A stretch of DNA of 64,000 nucleotides from Enterococcus_D entomosocium. Lineage in GTDB: Bacteria; Bacillota; Bacilli; Lactobacillales; Enterococcaceae. The position numbers and the translations under genes were made by a program. The stretch lies in assembly GCF_030441895.1 (NCBI RefSeq), contig NZ_JARJAS010000018.1. One strand, given 5' to 3'. Each line of letters starts with the position of its first letter. Position 1 is the first letter of the stretch. Below the pieces are notes generated by a model, which made no database searches, was not told where the DNA came from, and saw only the letters and a program-made list of their open reading frames with translations. This document shows positions 1 to 8,553 of this stretch, one piece after another.

Positions 1-229
1 TATAGCGAATAACTTCCGGTGCCCATAGTCCTTGAGCCTTGCTCCATTTTACTGCTGGTTCAGGCATTTCTGACAATGCCTGTTTCTCAAATTGCCAATG
101 GATCAAATCTTTTGAACGACGAATTGGTACACCAGCCGTTTTGGGCTGTTGTGTGTCCGTTGAATATAAATAAAAGGTGCCTTCATGTTCAATAATCGTA
201 GGATCATGAACCCCATTGATCGCTGTCAT
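1..229 (-). CDS. Glycoside hydrolase family 43 protein (N-terminal part, cut by window edge)
   Basis: The first 76 codons of a leftward gene are visible. The start ATG at 229 has a purine-rich ribosome binding site (AGGAG/GAGGGA) just upstream. The protein begins MTAINGVHDPTIIEHEGTFY, in which HDPTII carries the GH43 general-base Asp and is followed by the usual YLYST blade-1 strand; LWAPEV near residue 70 is also typical of GH43. No signal peptide is present, so it should act in the cytoplasm on imported arabino-oligosaccharides, as an arabinanase or arabinofuranosidase/xylosidase. It is the last visible gene of the arabinan operon starting near 8400. Substrate and subfamily cannot be decided from the fragment. 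Confidence 0.85.
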   Translation of the reverse strand, partial: MTAINGVHDPTIIEHEGTFYLYSTDTQQPKTAGVPIRRSKDLIHWQFEKQALSEMPEPAVKWSKAQGLWAPEVIRY

Positions 230-280
230 GTCTTCCCTCATCTCCTAATTGATTTATTCTATTTTATAAAAACAGGACAG

Positions 281-547
281 CTACTTGACGAGCTGCCCTG
301 TTTGTTCCCACATTCCTGCAGGACAGTTTTTCTTAGCTAAATTTGCGCGAAACCGATAAAAGCAGCCGCATTTGGTACAGGTATGATTCAATCGCAATGG
401 ACAAGTCTCACAAACAACGATTCTCCTACTGACGATCTCCGGCGAAGCCAAGTCGCTTTCTAAAGAAAGTTGTTCTGCAATCAAGGATTCAATGTCTTCC
501 TGTGCTGCTGCCGCAGCATCTTTCACTTCGCATCCTTTACAAGTCAT
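281..547 (-). CDS. DUF6171 family Cys-rich small protein
   Basis: An 88-residue protein with two cysteine clusters: CKGC at the N-terminus and a C-terminal half with CETC, CTKCGC and NCP, the pattern of a small zinc-ribbon-like domain. I recognise the arrangement as DUF6171, a family of unknown function. The start is 4 bases after the abfA stop and has no clear ribosome binding site, so translation is probably coupled to abfA. No signal peptide or membrane segment is visible. Its place inside an arabinan-degradation operon is not explained by anything known to me; it may be a passenger or a metal-binding accessory protein. Confidence 0.75.
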   Translation of the reverse strand: MTCKGCEVKDAAAAAQEDIESLIAEQLSLESDLASPEIVSRRIVVCETCPLRLNHTCTKCGCFYRFRANLAKKNCPAGMWEQTGQLVK

Positions 548-551
548 GGGA

Positions 552-1997
552 TCAGACTGTCAATGAGATCGTTAGAACACTCATTGCTGGCACCCGCAAG
601 CTGACTTTGTTCTCTTCAACATTGTAAGCGGTGAAGTCTTGGATCACCACATCTTCAGGATGATCAAAATCATTGTGTGCGTTCATTTTGTTTCCCACGA
701 TATAACGAGCTTCTTTCACTTCATTGATCGCTGTTTCAAGGGAGAAGGATAATTCTTCCGTGCCTTGGGTAGCAAAATTACAAACCGATAGATGGATCGT
801 ATCCTCTTTTTTCGAAATCGTATACGTAATGGTATCACTGCTAGTTCCATGGCTATCAATGGTTTCAGCATCTTGATGGACTTTGTACAAATCAAAGACA
901 TGATAGCTTGGGGTTTTCACCATTTGTTCCCCATCTGTCAAAATCATCGCTTGCAGGACGTTGACGGTTTGTGCGATATTTGCCATATGCACTCGCTTGG
1001 CATGTTTATGGAAAATATTCAAGGTGATCGCTGCGACCATGGCATCACGAATCGTATTTTGTTGGTATAAGAAGCCTGGATTCGTCCCAGGTTCTGCTGA
1101 GAACCAAGTGCCCCATTCATCAACAATGATTCCCACACGCTGTTCTGGGTCATACTGGTCCATGATCGCGCTGTGGCGGGTCAATAATTCATCCATGTAG
1201 GCTGCTTTTTCACAGGTCACTTGCCACTCTGCCTCATCAAATTCCAAGGCGCTCCCTTTTTCTTCCCAGCCCTGCGGATGAACGTAGTAGTGCAAGCTTA
1301 GGCCGTCCATCAACCAATGGGCGTTTTTCATCAGCGTTTCTGTCCAATGATAGTCTGCGACATTCGCTCCGCCAGCAACTTTGTAGATTTTTTTGTCACC
1401 GTATTGGCGGACATAGGTTTGATAGCGGCGATACAGATCCGCATAGTACTCTGGCCGCATATTGCCGCCGCAGCCCCAGTTTTCGTTTCCTACGCCAAAG
1501 AATTTCATTTCCCACGCATCTTCATGGCCATTTTCTCTGCGAAGATCAGCCATCGGAGAAATGCCATCCATCGTGATGTATTCCACCCATTCCGACATTT
1601 CTTGCACCGTTCCGCTGCCGACATTGCCGTTGACATACGCGTCACATTCCAGCTGCTTGATCAATTCAAAAAATTCATGGGTCCCGAAATGATTGTTTTC
1701 AGTCACGCCGCCCCAGTGAGTGTTGACCATCGTTTTGCGGTTTTCTTTAGGTCCAATTCCGTCTTTCCAATGGTATTCATCGGCGAAGCAGCCGCCTGGC
1801 CAACGCAGCACAGGGATTTGAATGTTTTTCAGTGCTTCAACCACATCGATCCGCATCCCATTTTTATTTGGGATCTGCGAATCTTCTCCAACGTATAATC
1901 CTTCATAGATACAACGGCCTAGATGCTCTGCAAAATGACCGTAGATATATTTGCTGATCGTTGTTCCTGATTTTGTGTTTTGAATGTTGATCGTCAA
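552..1997 (-). CDS. abfA: Alpha-N-arabinofuranosidase, GH51
   Basis: A 481-residue intracellular exo-acting enzyme that releases terminal L-arabinofuranose from arabino-oligosaccharides by a retaining mechanism. The GH51 landmarks are present: RWPGGCF near residue 65, the acid/base in GNENWG (Glu172) and the nucleophile in VDEWGTW (Glu294). Length agrees with bacterial GH51 enzymes of roughly 500 residues. There is no signal peptide. It begins directly after the stop of the upstream GH43 gene, so the two are translated from one message. Its job is to finish oligosaccharides that the surface GH43 generates and the AraNPQ importer brings in, giving L-arabinose for araA/araB/araD elsewhere in the window. 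Confidence 0.95.
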   Translation of the reverse strand: MTINIQNTKSGTTISKYIYGHFAEHLGRCIYEGLYVGEDSQIPNKNGMRIDVVEALKNIQIPVLRWPGGCFADEYHWKDGIGPKENRKTMVNTHWGGVTENNHFGTHEFFELIKQLECDAYVNGNVGSGTVQEMSEWVEYITMDGISPMADLRRENGHEDAWEMKFFGVGNENWGCGGNMRPEYYADLYRRYQTYVRQYGDKKIYKVAGGANVADYHWTETLMKNAHWLMDGLSLHYYVHPQGWEEKGSALEFDEAEWQVTCEKAAYMDELLTRHSAIMDQYDPEQRVGIIVDEWGTWFSAEPGTNPGFLYQQNTIRDAMVAAITLNIFHKHAKRVHMANIAQTVNVLQAMILTDGEQMVKTPSYHVFDLYKVHQDAETIDSHGTSSDTITYTISKKEDTIHLSVCNFATQGTEELSFSLETAINEVKEARYIVGNKMNAHNDFDHPEDVVIQDFTAYNVEENKVSLRVPAMSVLTISLTV

Positions 1998-2981
1998 TCA
2001 GTTCACCTTCATCTCTAATTTATTGTTTGCGACCGGCTCGCCAAAAACTGGGAATCCTTTTTCATCCCAAGTGAATGGTTGTGCAACTGCATGTCGATTC
2101 GGGTTTGCCAGAGGATCGCCTGCCTGATTTTTTTCTGGTCTTGCATGATAAACTAAAATGTCCTCACCATCTGCCCCTTTTGTAAAAGAGTTATGCCCGG
2201 GTCCATATTGAGAATTCCGTTCTGACGTTTGAAAGACTGGCTCTTGGGATTTGTGCCAAGAAAATCCATTCAATAAATCACTATTTTCGTCTGTCCACAA
2301 TAATCCCATAGCGTAATTTTCATCTGTAGCACTGCCCGAATAAGTGATAAAAATCTTACCATTTCGCTTAAGCACGGCTGGTCCCTCATTCACCATGAAA
2401 CCAATCTGTTCCCAAGGGTATTCAGGGATCGATAGTAAAAGCTGCTTCCCTTTTAGTGTCCATGGATTTTCCATTTCTGATAGATAAAGATTAGAGTTTC
2501 CTGGAATTCTTGGATCTTGTTGCGCCCAAACATAATAAAGTTTCTCCTGATGTTCAAACACAGTTGCATCCAAACTAAAACTTTCAAATTGCGTGATGAC
2601 TTGTCCTTTTTCTTCCCATTCCCCTTCAAAAGGGTCACTTGAATTATTTTCGATCACGAACATTCGATGATGATGATTTTCATTTCTGATCTCTTCATTA
2701 TCACTCGCGGCAAAATAGATATACCACTTATCAGCGATAAAATGAATTTCTGGTGCCCAAATCAATTCACTCATTGGTCCCGATTCATGTGCCTGCCAAA
2801 CCGTCTTTCTCTCTGCATCTTCCAGTTCATTGAGGCTTTTCGCTCGTCTAAGTTCAATCGACTGATATCCAGGAACTGAACCTGTAAAATAATAGTAACC
2901 ATCGGAATGTAAATATACCCAAGGATCTGCTCGTTCATACACGATTGGATTTTGTATTGTCTCTGCATTTGCTTTTGCCAT
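1998..2981 (-). CDS. GH43 family alpha-L-arabinofuranosidase/arabinosidase (intracellular)
   Basis: A 327-residue five-bladed beta-propeller glycosidase without signal peptide. Catalytic acids of GH43 can be placed: base Asp19 in ERADPW, pKa modulator Asp138 in SLDATVF and acid Glu199 in VNEGPA. YGPGHNS near residue 260 is the conserved His region of the family. The start is chosen because GAGGAG lies six bases upstream of the ATG. It overlaps nothing, with a 3-base gap to the upstream lipoprotein gene and none to abfA. It resembles GH43_26-type exo-arabinofuranosidases and likely acts on imported alpha-1,5-arabino-oligosaccharides. Exact linkage preference is inference. Confidence 0.88.
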   Translation of the reverse strand: MAKANAETIQNPIVYERADPWVYLHSDGYYYFTGSVPGYQSIELRRAKSLNELEDAERKTVWQAHESGPMSELIWAPEIHFIADKWYIYFAASDNEEIRNENHHHRMFVIENNSSDPFEGEWEEKGQVITQFESFSLDATVFEHQEKLYYVWAQQDPRIPGNSNLYLSEMENPWTLKGKQLLLSIPEYPWEQIGFMVNEGPAVLKRNGKIFITYSGSATDENYAMGLLWTDENSDLLNGFSWHKSQEPVFQTSERNSQYGPGHNSFTKGADGEDILVYHARPEKNQAGDPLANPNRHAVAQPFTWDEKGFPVFGEPVANNKLEMKVN

Positions 2982-2984
2982 ACC

Positions 2985-4412
2985 TTACTCCTCATTCCTA
3001 ACAATAAATAATGGTACTCCTGCTTCTGAGGTACCTGTAAATGTCATTACTTGCTTTTGCTGATTTTCATCCCAGCCGGAAAGAAACTTCCCTTTATAAA
3101 CAGTGTCATCGATAACCACACTTGAATCTTCTTGACTATTCTTTTCCGCTAGTTCCCATGTTCCAGTGCGATCACCATTGATCGGGCCATTTTTTTCAAC
3201 TGTAATTTCCTGTGGTTCTTTCAAATCATCCGTTAAAAACTTGTCAAAGGAAATCAGCGTATAGGCACCCGTAACTTGATTCTTTGTATAGTCAGCAATC
3301 GTTTCTTCGCTGTATCTCAATGGAGAAACAACCGGCCAGCCTGCTTCTGTGAAAAACATTTGATGGACTCTCACAGAATGGTATTCTCCGCTATTTGGAA
3401 AACGTGTATGGAAAATCAAGTAATATTGATTGGTTTCTTCATCATAATAGGTCGAGTTGTGACCTGGCGAAACATAGCCACCCCCTTCATTGCTCGTATT
3501 TTCGGTATATAGGAAGTTCCCCATAATTTTAGTTCCGAAGTCTTGAATACTTGCGTCATCAAAAACCGTTCCAAATTTCCCTTTGACCTCAGCCATTGGA
3601 TTTCCTTGGCTGTCTTCATAAGGACCATCGGGATTCTTTGACCGCGCGACTCGAAGGTTGTATCCACCGTCTGCATCTAGCCCACCAAATGAAGTGAACA
3701 AGTAATAGTAGCCATTTTCTTGATTATATTGAATGTATGGTGCTTCGATGCGACTGTGATTTCCGCCCATCAAATGTGTTCCGTAAGAATTGCGATCTTT
3801 AGGCAAACCCGTTTCATCATCCATTTCTAGGATAAAAATCCCGCCTGAGTATGATCCATAGACCATCCATAATTTCCCTTCATTGTCATAAAAAACATGA
3901 GGATCGATCGCATTTGGATGAATCGCTGTATTGTACGCTTCACCAAACTGCGGAGAGGTTCCTGAATAAAGAAAAGATTCGACTTTTTCATAAGGACCTT
4001 CAATAGAGTCAGATACCGCCACTCCCATTACGGAGAGCGGTGAAGTTCCTTGACACAAACAATAGTACAAATAGTATTTTCCATTCTTAAACTGTTGGAT
4101 ATCACTAGCCCATAACGTATCTGTCTGTGCGTACTCAAATTCTTCCGCCAATTCTTCTCGAATATTCTCAAATAGAGTATCTTCAGATACTGAATTAGAT
4201 ATCTGCTCCCACTTCAACAAATCCTGAGACTTGGCAAATTGCATATGTGAACCAATAATATAAAACGTATCATCCGCTTTGATCACCGATGGGTCATGGA
4301 CACTAACATTGGCAAACTCAGGAGGGGATAAGACTTCTTCAACTGCAGAAGCAGTACAGCCAGATAAAAGAATCATTAGAGGAACACACGAGAAAAGAAA
4401 TTTTTTGATCAT
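2985..4412 (-). CDS. Surface lipoprotein GH43 endo-alpha-1,5-L-arabinanase-like
   Basis: A 475-residue protein with an N-terminal lipoprotein signal (LLSGC, lipidated Cys19), so it should be anchored outside the membrane. The GH43 catalytic triad is visible at Asp40 (VHDPSVI), Asp170 (NAIDPHV) and Glu223 (RIEAPY). After the propeller, residues from about 350 form an extra beta-rich C-terminal domain, as in the two-domain arabinanase AbnB of Bacillus subtilis. It should cut arabinan to oligosaccharides outside the cell for the AraNPQ importer. The start ATG overlaps the stop of the upstream DUF624 gene by four bases (ATGA), showing translational coupling. Confidence 0.88.
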   Translation of the reverse strand: MIKKFLFSCVPLMILLSGCTASAVEEVLSPPEFANVSVHDPSVIKADDTFYIIGSHMQFAKSQDLLKWEQISNSVSEDTLFENIREELAEEFEYAQTDTLWASDIQQFKNGKYYLYYCLCQGTSPLSVMGVAVSDSIEGPYEKVESFLYSGTSPQFGEAYNTAIHPNAIDPHVFYDNEGKLWMVYGSYSGGIFILEMDDETGLPKDRNSYGTHLMGGNHSRIEAPYIQYNQENGYYYLFTSFGGLDADGGYNLRVARSKNPDGPYEDSQGNPMAEVKGKFGTVFDDASIQDFGTKIMGNFLYTENTSNEGGGYVSPGHNSTYYDEETNQYYLIFHTRFPNSGEYHSVRVHQMFFTEAGWPVVSPLRYSEETIADYTKNQVTGAYTLISFDKFLTDDLKEPQEITVEKNGPINGDRTGTWELAEKNSQEDSSVVIDDTVYKGKFLSGWDENQQKQVMTFTGTSEAGVPLFIVRNEE

Positions 4413-5017
4413 GATTTTAACAATCCTTTCTTGCTATAGCCTGACAACAAGCACTTGCTGGCACTGTACAAAAAGATTGAAATTGCGACAAAAAAGAACC
4501 AATGATACGCCATGCTAACAATTGAAAATGTAAGAACCATCAAAAGACAAAGAAAAGATTCTTTTGGTAACAAGAATGGACTCGTCAATGAAAAAACGGC
4601 TTTTTTCCGCCACTTATCTTTACTCAATCGAGTAACTAAGGATAAATTGATCAATACTAAAATCACATAACTGAACAAAAACAAAAGTGGCCATTGGAAA
4701 AATGCTCTCATTAGATCACTTTGCTGCACAATCAGCAATTCCAAATAGAGAATGCCTAGAATAAGTGGAAATATAAAGACCCGCCATTTGTATAAGCGAA
4801 TAGCTGACACATAGTTTTTCCAAAATAAAGTCAATACTTCTATATAAGAGTAATAGCCTGTAAATAGATCCTCTTTATTTAGAATCGTTAAGACAGCAAC
4901 AGTACTTGGAACAAAGCCGACCACAAAAAAACCAGCTAAAATACCTAGAAGCCACAAAATATTTAGTTCTATCAGAAGTACGAATGCATTTAGCCAGTTC
5001 ATTGCTTTTAGAAACAT
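4409..5017 (-). CDS. DUF624 (YesL-type) membrane protein
   Basis: A 202-residue protein with about five hydrophobic segments. The composition and the tail region with K/R-rich cytoplasmic loops match the DUF624/YesL family, which is regularly found inside operons for oligosaccharide ABC importers lacking an ATPase. Its biochemical role is unknown. It sits between araQ (4 bases upstream) and the lipoprotein arabinanase (overlap of 4 bases), so it is an integral member of the operon. A second DUF624 gene at 59250-59951 accompanies the other ATPase-less importer in this window. Confidence 0.8.
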   Translation of the reverse strand: MFLKAMNWLNAFVLLIELNILWLLGILAGFFVVGFVPSTVAVLTILNKEDLFTGYYSYIEVLTLFWKNYVSAIRLYKWRVFIFPLILGILYLELLIVQQSDLMRAFFQWPLLFLFSYVILVLINLSLVTRLSKDKWRKKAVFSLTSPFLLPKESFLCLLMVLTFSIVSMAYHWFFFVAISIFLYSASKCLLSGYSKKGLLKS

Positions 5018-5021
5018 CTAC

Positions 5022-5855
5022 TCACCCTTTCATTCCAGAAAGTGCAACTGATTCGATAATTTGCTTTTGGAAAATAATAAATACGATCAAAACCGGAAGT
5101 AATGAAACAACGGAAGCTGCCATAATCAACGGATAATCCGTTTGAATAGCATAGGCGGCATTTAGGTTTGCGATCACTACTTGCAATGTTTGTTTTTCTG
5201 GACTATTCAAGTAGATCAATGGTGCTAAGTAGTCATTCCAAGCGCCCATAAACCATAAAATAAATTGAGCAGCAACTGCTGGACGAATCAACGGGAAAAT
5301 CAATTGGATAAAGGTTTGTAAATAGCCCGCACCATCAATTTTTGCCGCCTCAACGATCGAATCAGGAATATTAGATAAATATTGTCGCAAAAAGAAAATC
5401 ATCGTGATATTCCCAAACATTCCCGGAATGATCAATGGTAATAACGTATCAACCCAGCCAATTTGGGAGAACATCATAAATTGAGGGATCATCACCGCTG
5501 GATAGGGAATCATCAAAGCGGCTAAAAGGATTAGAAATAGCGCATCTTTATGCGGCATCCGTAATTTGGCAAATGAGAAGGCAGCTAAACTGGATGTCAG
5601 AGTACCTACAACAGTTACAGAAAGTGAAACGATCACTGTATTTTTAATCCCTGAGAACAAAGTGTCCAGCTCAGATAAACGTTTGTACGCATCAAATTGT
5701 ACTGGGTCTGGAATCCATTGAGGTGGCAGCTGGAAGACGCCAGCTCGGTCTTTTAGCGATGTTGAGATCATCCAAAGTAACGGCCCCACCATAATAACTG
5801 CTCCAAGGGAGAGAATTAAAATAATGAGTACGTTGCTTATTTTCAGTTTTTTCAT
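5022..5855 (-). CDS. araQ: Arabino-oligosaccharide ABC transporter permease AraQ-like
   Basis: A 277-residue inner-membrane permease of the MalG type with six membrane spans. The EAA loop that contacts the ATPase is visible as EAAKIDGAGYLQTF near residue 190. AGGAGG precedes the ATG at proper distance. It pairs with AraP 11 bases upstream and the binding protein AraN. No ATP-binding subunit is encoded in the operon; in Bacillus, AraNPQ uses the shared ATPase MsmX, and the equivalent MsmK gene is at 34157-35266 here. Family assignment is firm; the substrate arabino-oligosaccharide is inferred from the flanking arabinanases. Confidence 0.9.
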   Translation of the reverse strand: MKKLKISNVLIILILSLGAVIMVGPLLWMISTSLKDRAGVFQLPPQWIPDPVQFDAYKRLSELDTLFSGIKNTVIVSLSVTVVGTLTSSLAAFSFAKLRMPHKDALFLILLAALMIPYPAVMIPQFMMFSQIGWVDTLLPLIIPGMFGNITMIFFLRQYLSNIPDSIVEAAKIDGAGYLQTFIQLIFPLIRPAVAAQFILWFMGAWNDYLAPLIYLNSPEKQTLQVVIANLNAAYAIQTDYPLIMAASVVSLLPVLIVFIIFQKQIIESVALSGMKG

Positions 5856-5866
5856 TCTTTTCCCTC

Positions 5867-6781
5867 CTAATCTAATTTATAGCTTGAACGATTGTTCATA
5901 TAGAATTGGAATGCTGTTATCACAAAAACCAATACTGCTAGAATCAACGCCATACTGCTTGCATAACCCATTTGCCAATTTCTGAAAGCTTTTTGCCAGA
6001 TATACCAAACGACCGTAGCACTGCTATATTGTGGTCCGCCAGTTGGTGTCATAATGTTTATTTCCGTAAAGATTTGTGAGCCGCCGATAATATTCGTAAC
6101 GACTAAAAAGAAAGTGACTGGTCTAACCATCGGCCAAGTGATATTGCGAAACTTTTGAAAAGAAGAAGCACCATCTAATTCTGCTGCTTCATAAAAGGTT
6201 TTTGGTACACTTTGAATCGCTGCCAAGTACAAGAGCATAGAATAGCCCAAGCCCTTCCAAACAGACATAATAATAATTGCCGGTTTGACTGTTGATGGGT
6301 TTTGCAACCAGTTAGGGCCGCTGATACCGAAGATATCCAAGACCTGATTGACTAAACCAAAATCACCATTGTAAGCCCATTGCCACAAAATCGAAATGGC
6401 TGCTAATGATGAGATGACTGGAATATAATAGATTGTTCGAAAAATCGTCGTTCCTTTAATTCCTCTGCTCAGTGCTGATGCTAGCATAAATGACAAAATC
6501 AAACCGATTGGAATCCCTAACATCAAAAAGACGGTATTAAACATCGTCTTATAGAAGTACTCATCTCTAAAAAGCTTCTGAAAGTTCTCAAGACCGATAA
6601 AATTCATTTGCCCTAGACCGTTCCAATCTGTAAAGGCAGCATAAACCGAATAGCCCAAAGGTATCAATGAAAACAAAATAAATCCTAAAACTGGAAGTAG
6701 AACGAACAAGAAAGCAACTTTGTGCTCTTTTGCATAAAGACTATTTTTATTTTTTGTTTTTTTTATTTCCACTTGTTCCAT
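5867..6781 (-). CDS. araP: Arabino-oligosaccharide ABC transporter permease AraP-like
   Basis: A 304-residue MalF-type permease with six membrane spans and the EAA motif EAAELDGASSFQKF near residue 200. I place the start at the ATG at 6781 (MEQVEIKKTKN) because GGAGGG lies about eight bases upstream; an in-frame ATG 33 bases earlier lacks a site and would overlap the stem-loop at 6807-6830. It forms the permease pair with AraQ. A perfect hairpin separates it from araN and probably lowers permease expression relative to the binding protein. Confidence 0.9.
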   Translation of the reverse strand: MEQVEIKKTKNKNSLYAKEHKVAFLFVLLPVLGFILFSLIPLGYSVYAAFTDWNGLGQMNFIGLENFQKLFRDEYFYKTMFNTVFLMLGIPIGLILSFMLASALSRGIKGTTIFRTIYYIPVISSLAAISILWQWAYNGDFGLVNQVLDIFGISGPNWLQNPSTVKPAIIIMSVWKGLGYSMLLYLAAIQSVPKTFYEAAELDGASSFQKFRNITWPMVRPVTFFLVVTNIIGGSQIFTEINIMTPTGGPQYSSATVVWYIWQKAFRNWQMGYASSMALILAVLVFVITAFQFYMNNRSSYKLD

Positions 6782-6806
6782 TACGCGTCCCTCCATAAAA
6801 ATCTTT

Positions 6807-6830
6807 GGGGTCACATAGATATGTGACCCC
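6807..6830 (-). promoter_or_regulatory. Intercistronic stem-loop between araN and araP
   Basis: A perfect inverted repeat with 10-base arms, GGGGTCACAT and ATGTGACCCC, and a four-base loop lies between the araN stop and the araP start. On the message it is not followed directly by a long U-run, so it looks like a partial terminator or a 3' end-stabilising element rather than a full stop. Such hairpins after binding-protein genes commonly raise receptor over permease levels. Confidence 0.75.
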
Positions 6831-6837
6831 AGTGAGT

Positions 6838-8178
6838 CTATCTTGCTGTTTCTTGTTGGCGAATCGCTGAGTCTAGTTTTTCTTGCATCTTAGGTTGAAC
6901 TTCTTTTAAATAATCCGCTGCCGTTTGATCTCCATCTAACACAGGTTGGATATTGATAAAGAATTCATCGTACCATTCTGCATTGTAGGTTGTTGCTACT
7001 GGCAAAGCGCGACCATAATCTTGGACGATGTCAATAAATTCTTGTTTATTATTAGGTACACTGTCCGTATCAGAAGCCCATTCTTCAGCCATATCAATCA
7101 GGTTAGGAATTTGAATCTGTGCATCTACTAATTGTTGTTGTCCTTCTTCAGATGCACTTAAATACTCAACTAATTTCACTGCTTCTTCTGGATGTTTGGT
7201 TTTGCTGGCAACACCAATTCCTAAAGAACCAATATACGTTGCAGATTCGCCTGTAGAGCCTGCTGGCCAAGGCATCAAGTCATACTCAAAATCTAATCCT
7301 GCATACGTACTCATATCCCAAGGTCCTACAGGGAAGAAAGCAATCTCCCCATTCATCCATCTTTGATACGTATCCAATGTTTGTGCATCAGAAATTGAAG
7401 GGGTGAGTTCATGCACATTTTGCAGATCCGCAAACCATTGCAATGCTTCCGCAAATTCTGGTGTATCGACTGTAACGGTATCTTTGGCTTCGTTGATCCA
7501 ATCTGCTCCGTTACTCCAAACAAAAGCTTGTAAACTCCAGTTTACGTTAAATCCTGTTGCCCATTGGTCAAGATTTCCATCTCCATCAGAATCCTTCGTC
7601 AACTGTTTAGATACTTCAACGAATTCATCCCATGTATAAGGCGTATCTGTATCTGGCAAATCAATACCAGCTTCTTTAAACATGTCTTTGTTATATCCTA
7701 AAGCAAATGGTCCAACATCTTTTGGTAATCCATACAAAGCACCGCTACCAACTTTTTCACCATCATACCGATAACTGTTTACTCCATATTCCCAAATGTT
7801 TGAAAGATCAAAATCTGAATTCTCAATTTCATCCGTAATATCTAGCAAAACACCATTATCAACGTAAGCCATTAGATTGCTTTGTTCTACATAGAAAACA
7901 TCGGGCATATTACCGCCTGAGATTGCCGCTTGTAGCTTTGTTGCATATTGATCAGCATCTGTAGCAATAATCTTAACGCTTACATCATTTTCTTCCTCAA
8001 ATTGTTTAATTGCTGTTTCATAGGCTTTCTTCTCGTCCTCGCCGCCTCGAAACATAAACGTAATTTCTTTACTTCCGCTATCATCACCAGAACTATTATT
8101 ACTGTTTCCGCAGGCCCCTAATACCAAACTACTTAAACCTAGAACTGCTCCCGAAAAAATAACCTTTTTGATGTTCAT
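6838..8178 (-). CDS. araN: Arabino-oligosaccharide-binding lipoprotein AraN-like
   Basis: A 446-residue extracellular solute-binding protein of family 1. The signal peptide ends in the lipobox LGAC (Cys23), so it is a membrane-anchored receptor. An aromatic-rich region (NVNWSLQAFVWSNGADW) is typical of oligosaccharide binders. The start at 8178 is chosen because GAGAGG is nine bases upstream; earlier in-frame ATGs have it too close or lack one. It is the first gene of the arabinan operon and follows the promoter at 8379-8407. Ligand assignment to arabino-oligosaccharides comes from the operon content. Confidence 0.9.
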   Translation of the reverse strand: MNIKKVIFSGAVLGLSSLVLGACGNSNNSSGDDSGSKEITFMFRGGEDEKKAYETAIKQFEEENDVSVKIIATDADQYATKLQAAISGGNMPDVFYVEQSNLMAYVDNGVLLDITDEIENSDFDLSNIWEYGVNSYRYDGEKVGSGALYGLPKDVGPFALGYNKDMFKEAGIDLPDTDTPYTWDEFVEVSKQLTKDSDGDGNLDQWATGFNVNWSLQAFVWSNGADWINEAKDTVTVDTPEFAEALQWFADLQNVHELTPSISDAQTLDTYQRWMNGEIAFFPVGPWDMSTYAGLDFEYDLMPWPAGSTGESATYIGSLGIGVASKTKHPEEAVKLVEYLSASEEGQQQLVDAQIQIPNLIDMAEEWASDTDSVPNNKQEFIDIVQDYGRALPVATTYNAEWYDEFFINIQPVLDGDQTAADYLKEVQPKMQEKLDSAIRQQETAR

Positions 8179-8352
8179 CTTTTCCATCCTCTCAAGTTTT
8201 ATAGATATTTGCAGGTACGTTATCACATTTGTTCATTGACCTCTCTAAAAAAAGACCTTACTAACTGCTCATAATAATTCCTAACACCTAAGATATTTCC
8301 TATAAAGAAGCCTATAAACAATTCACAAAAACAAAACATAGAAATTGATGTT

Positions 8353-8366
8353 TGCAAACACTTTCA
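8353..8366 (-). promoter_or_regulatory. cre-like CcpA site downstream of araN transcription start
   Basis: Read leftward the site is TGAAAGTGTTTGCA, 12 of 14 positions of the cre consensus TGWAANCGNTNWCA. It lies just downstream of the -10 element, where CcpA binding would block transcription. It overlaps a perfect 12-base palindrome TGTTTGCAAACA at 8349-8360, which could be a separate operator. Confidence 0.6.
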
Positions 8367-8368
8367 AT

Positions 8369-8397
8369 TTACAAATAAATCATAACTTTATTTGTAA
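8369..8397. promoter_or_regulatory. Inverted-repeat operator over the araN promoter
   Basis: Perfect 11-base arms TTACAAATAAA (8369-8379) and TTTATTTGTAA (8387-8397) are separated by seven bases. The repeat covers the -10 element and most of the spacer of the araN promoter, the position of a repressor operator. The neighbouring ArsR-type regulator at 8554 is the obvious candidate ligand; AraR is an alternative because ATTTGT occurs in AraR half-sites, but the half-site order is reversed. Confidence 0.65.
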
Positions 8398-8407
8398 TCG
8401 CTGTCAA
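8379..8407 (-). promoter_or_regulatory. Promoter of the araN arabinan operon
   Basis: Reading leftward, TTGACA (8407-8402), a 17-base spacer and TATGAT (8384-8379) form a near-consensus housekeeping promoter. It lies about 200 bases upstream of araN, leaving a long leader. Confidence 0.8.
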
Positions 8408-8488
8408 CAATATTTTGATTAATTTATCAAGGATAATATCTATATTAATTAATAAATATATTAATAACTAGCGAAATAAACAACGCTA

Positions 8489-8517
8489 TTTACACAAATT
8501 AGCAAATATGTTAACAT
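8489..8517 (+). promoter_or_regulatory. Promoter of the ArsR-type regulator
   Basis: TTTACA, 17-base spacer and TAACAT precede the regulator gene, whose ribosome binding site GGAGGTG lies close to the ATG at 8554. The divergent region 8179-8553 otherwise holds only the araN promoter elements. Confidence 0.5.
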
Positions 8518-8553
8518 TCAAGTAAATCAAACAGTTTAAGCGGAGGTGACACG

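Noticed and set aside
1317..1898. 193-codon open frame antisense to abfA
   Set aside because: Fully inside the GH51 gene, whose catalytic motifs are intact; composition rich in Phe, His and Ile as expected for a complement frame.
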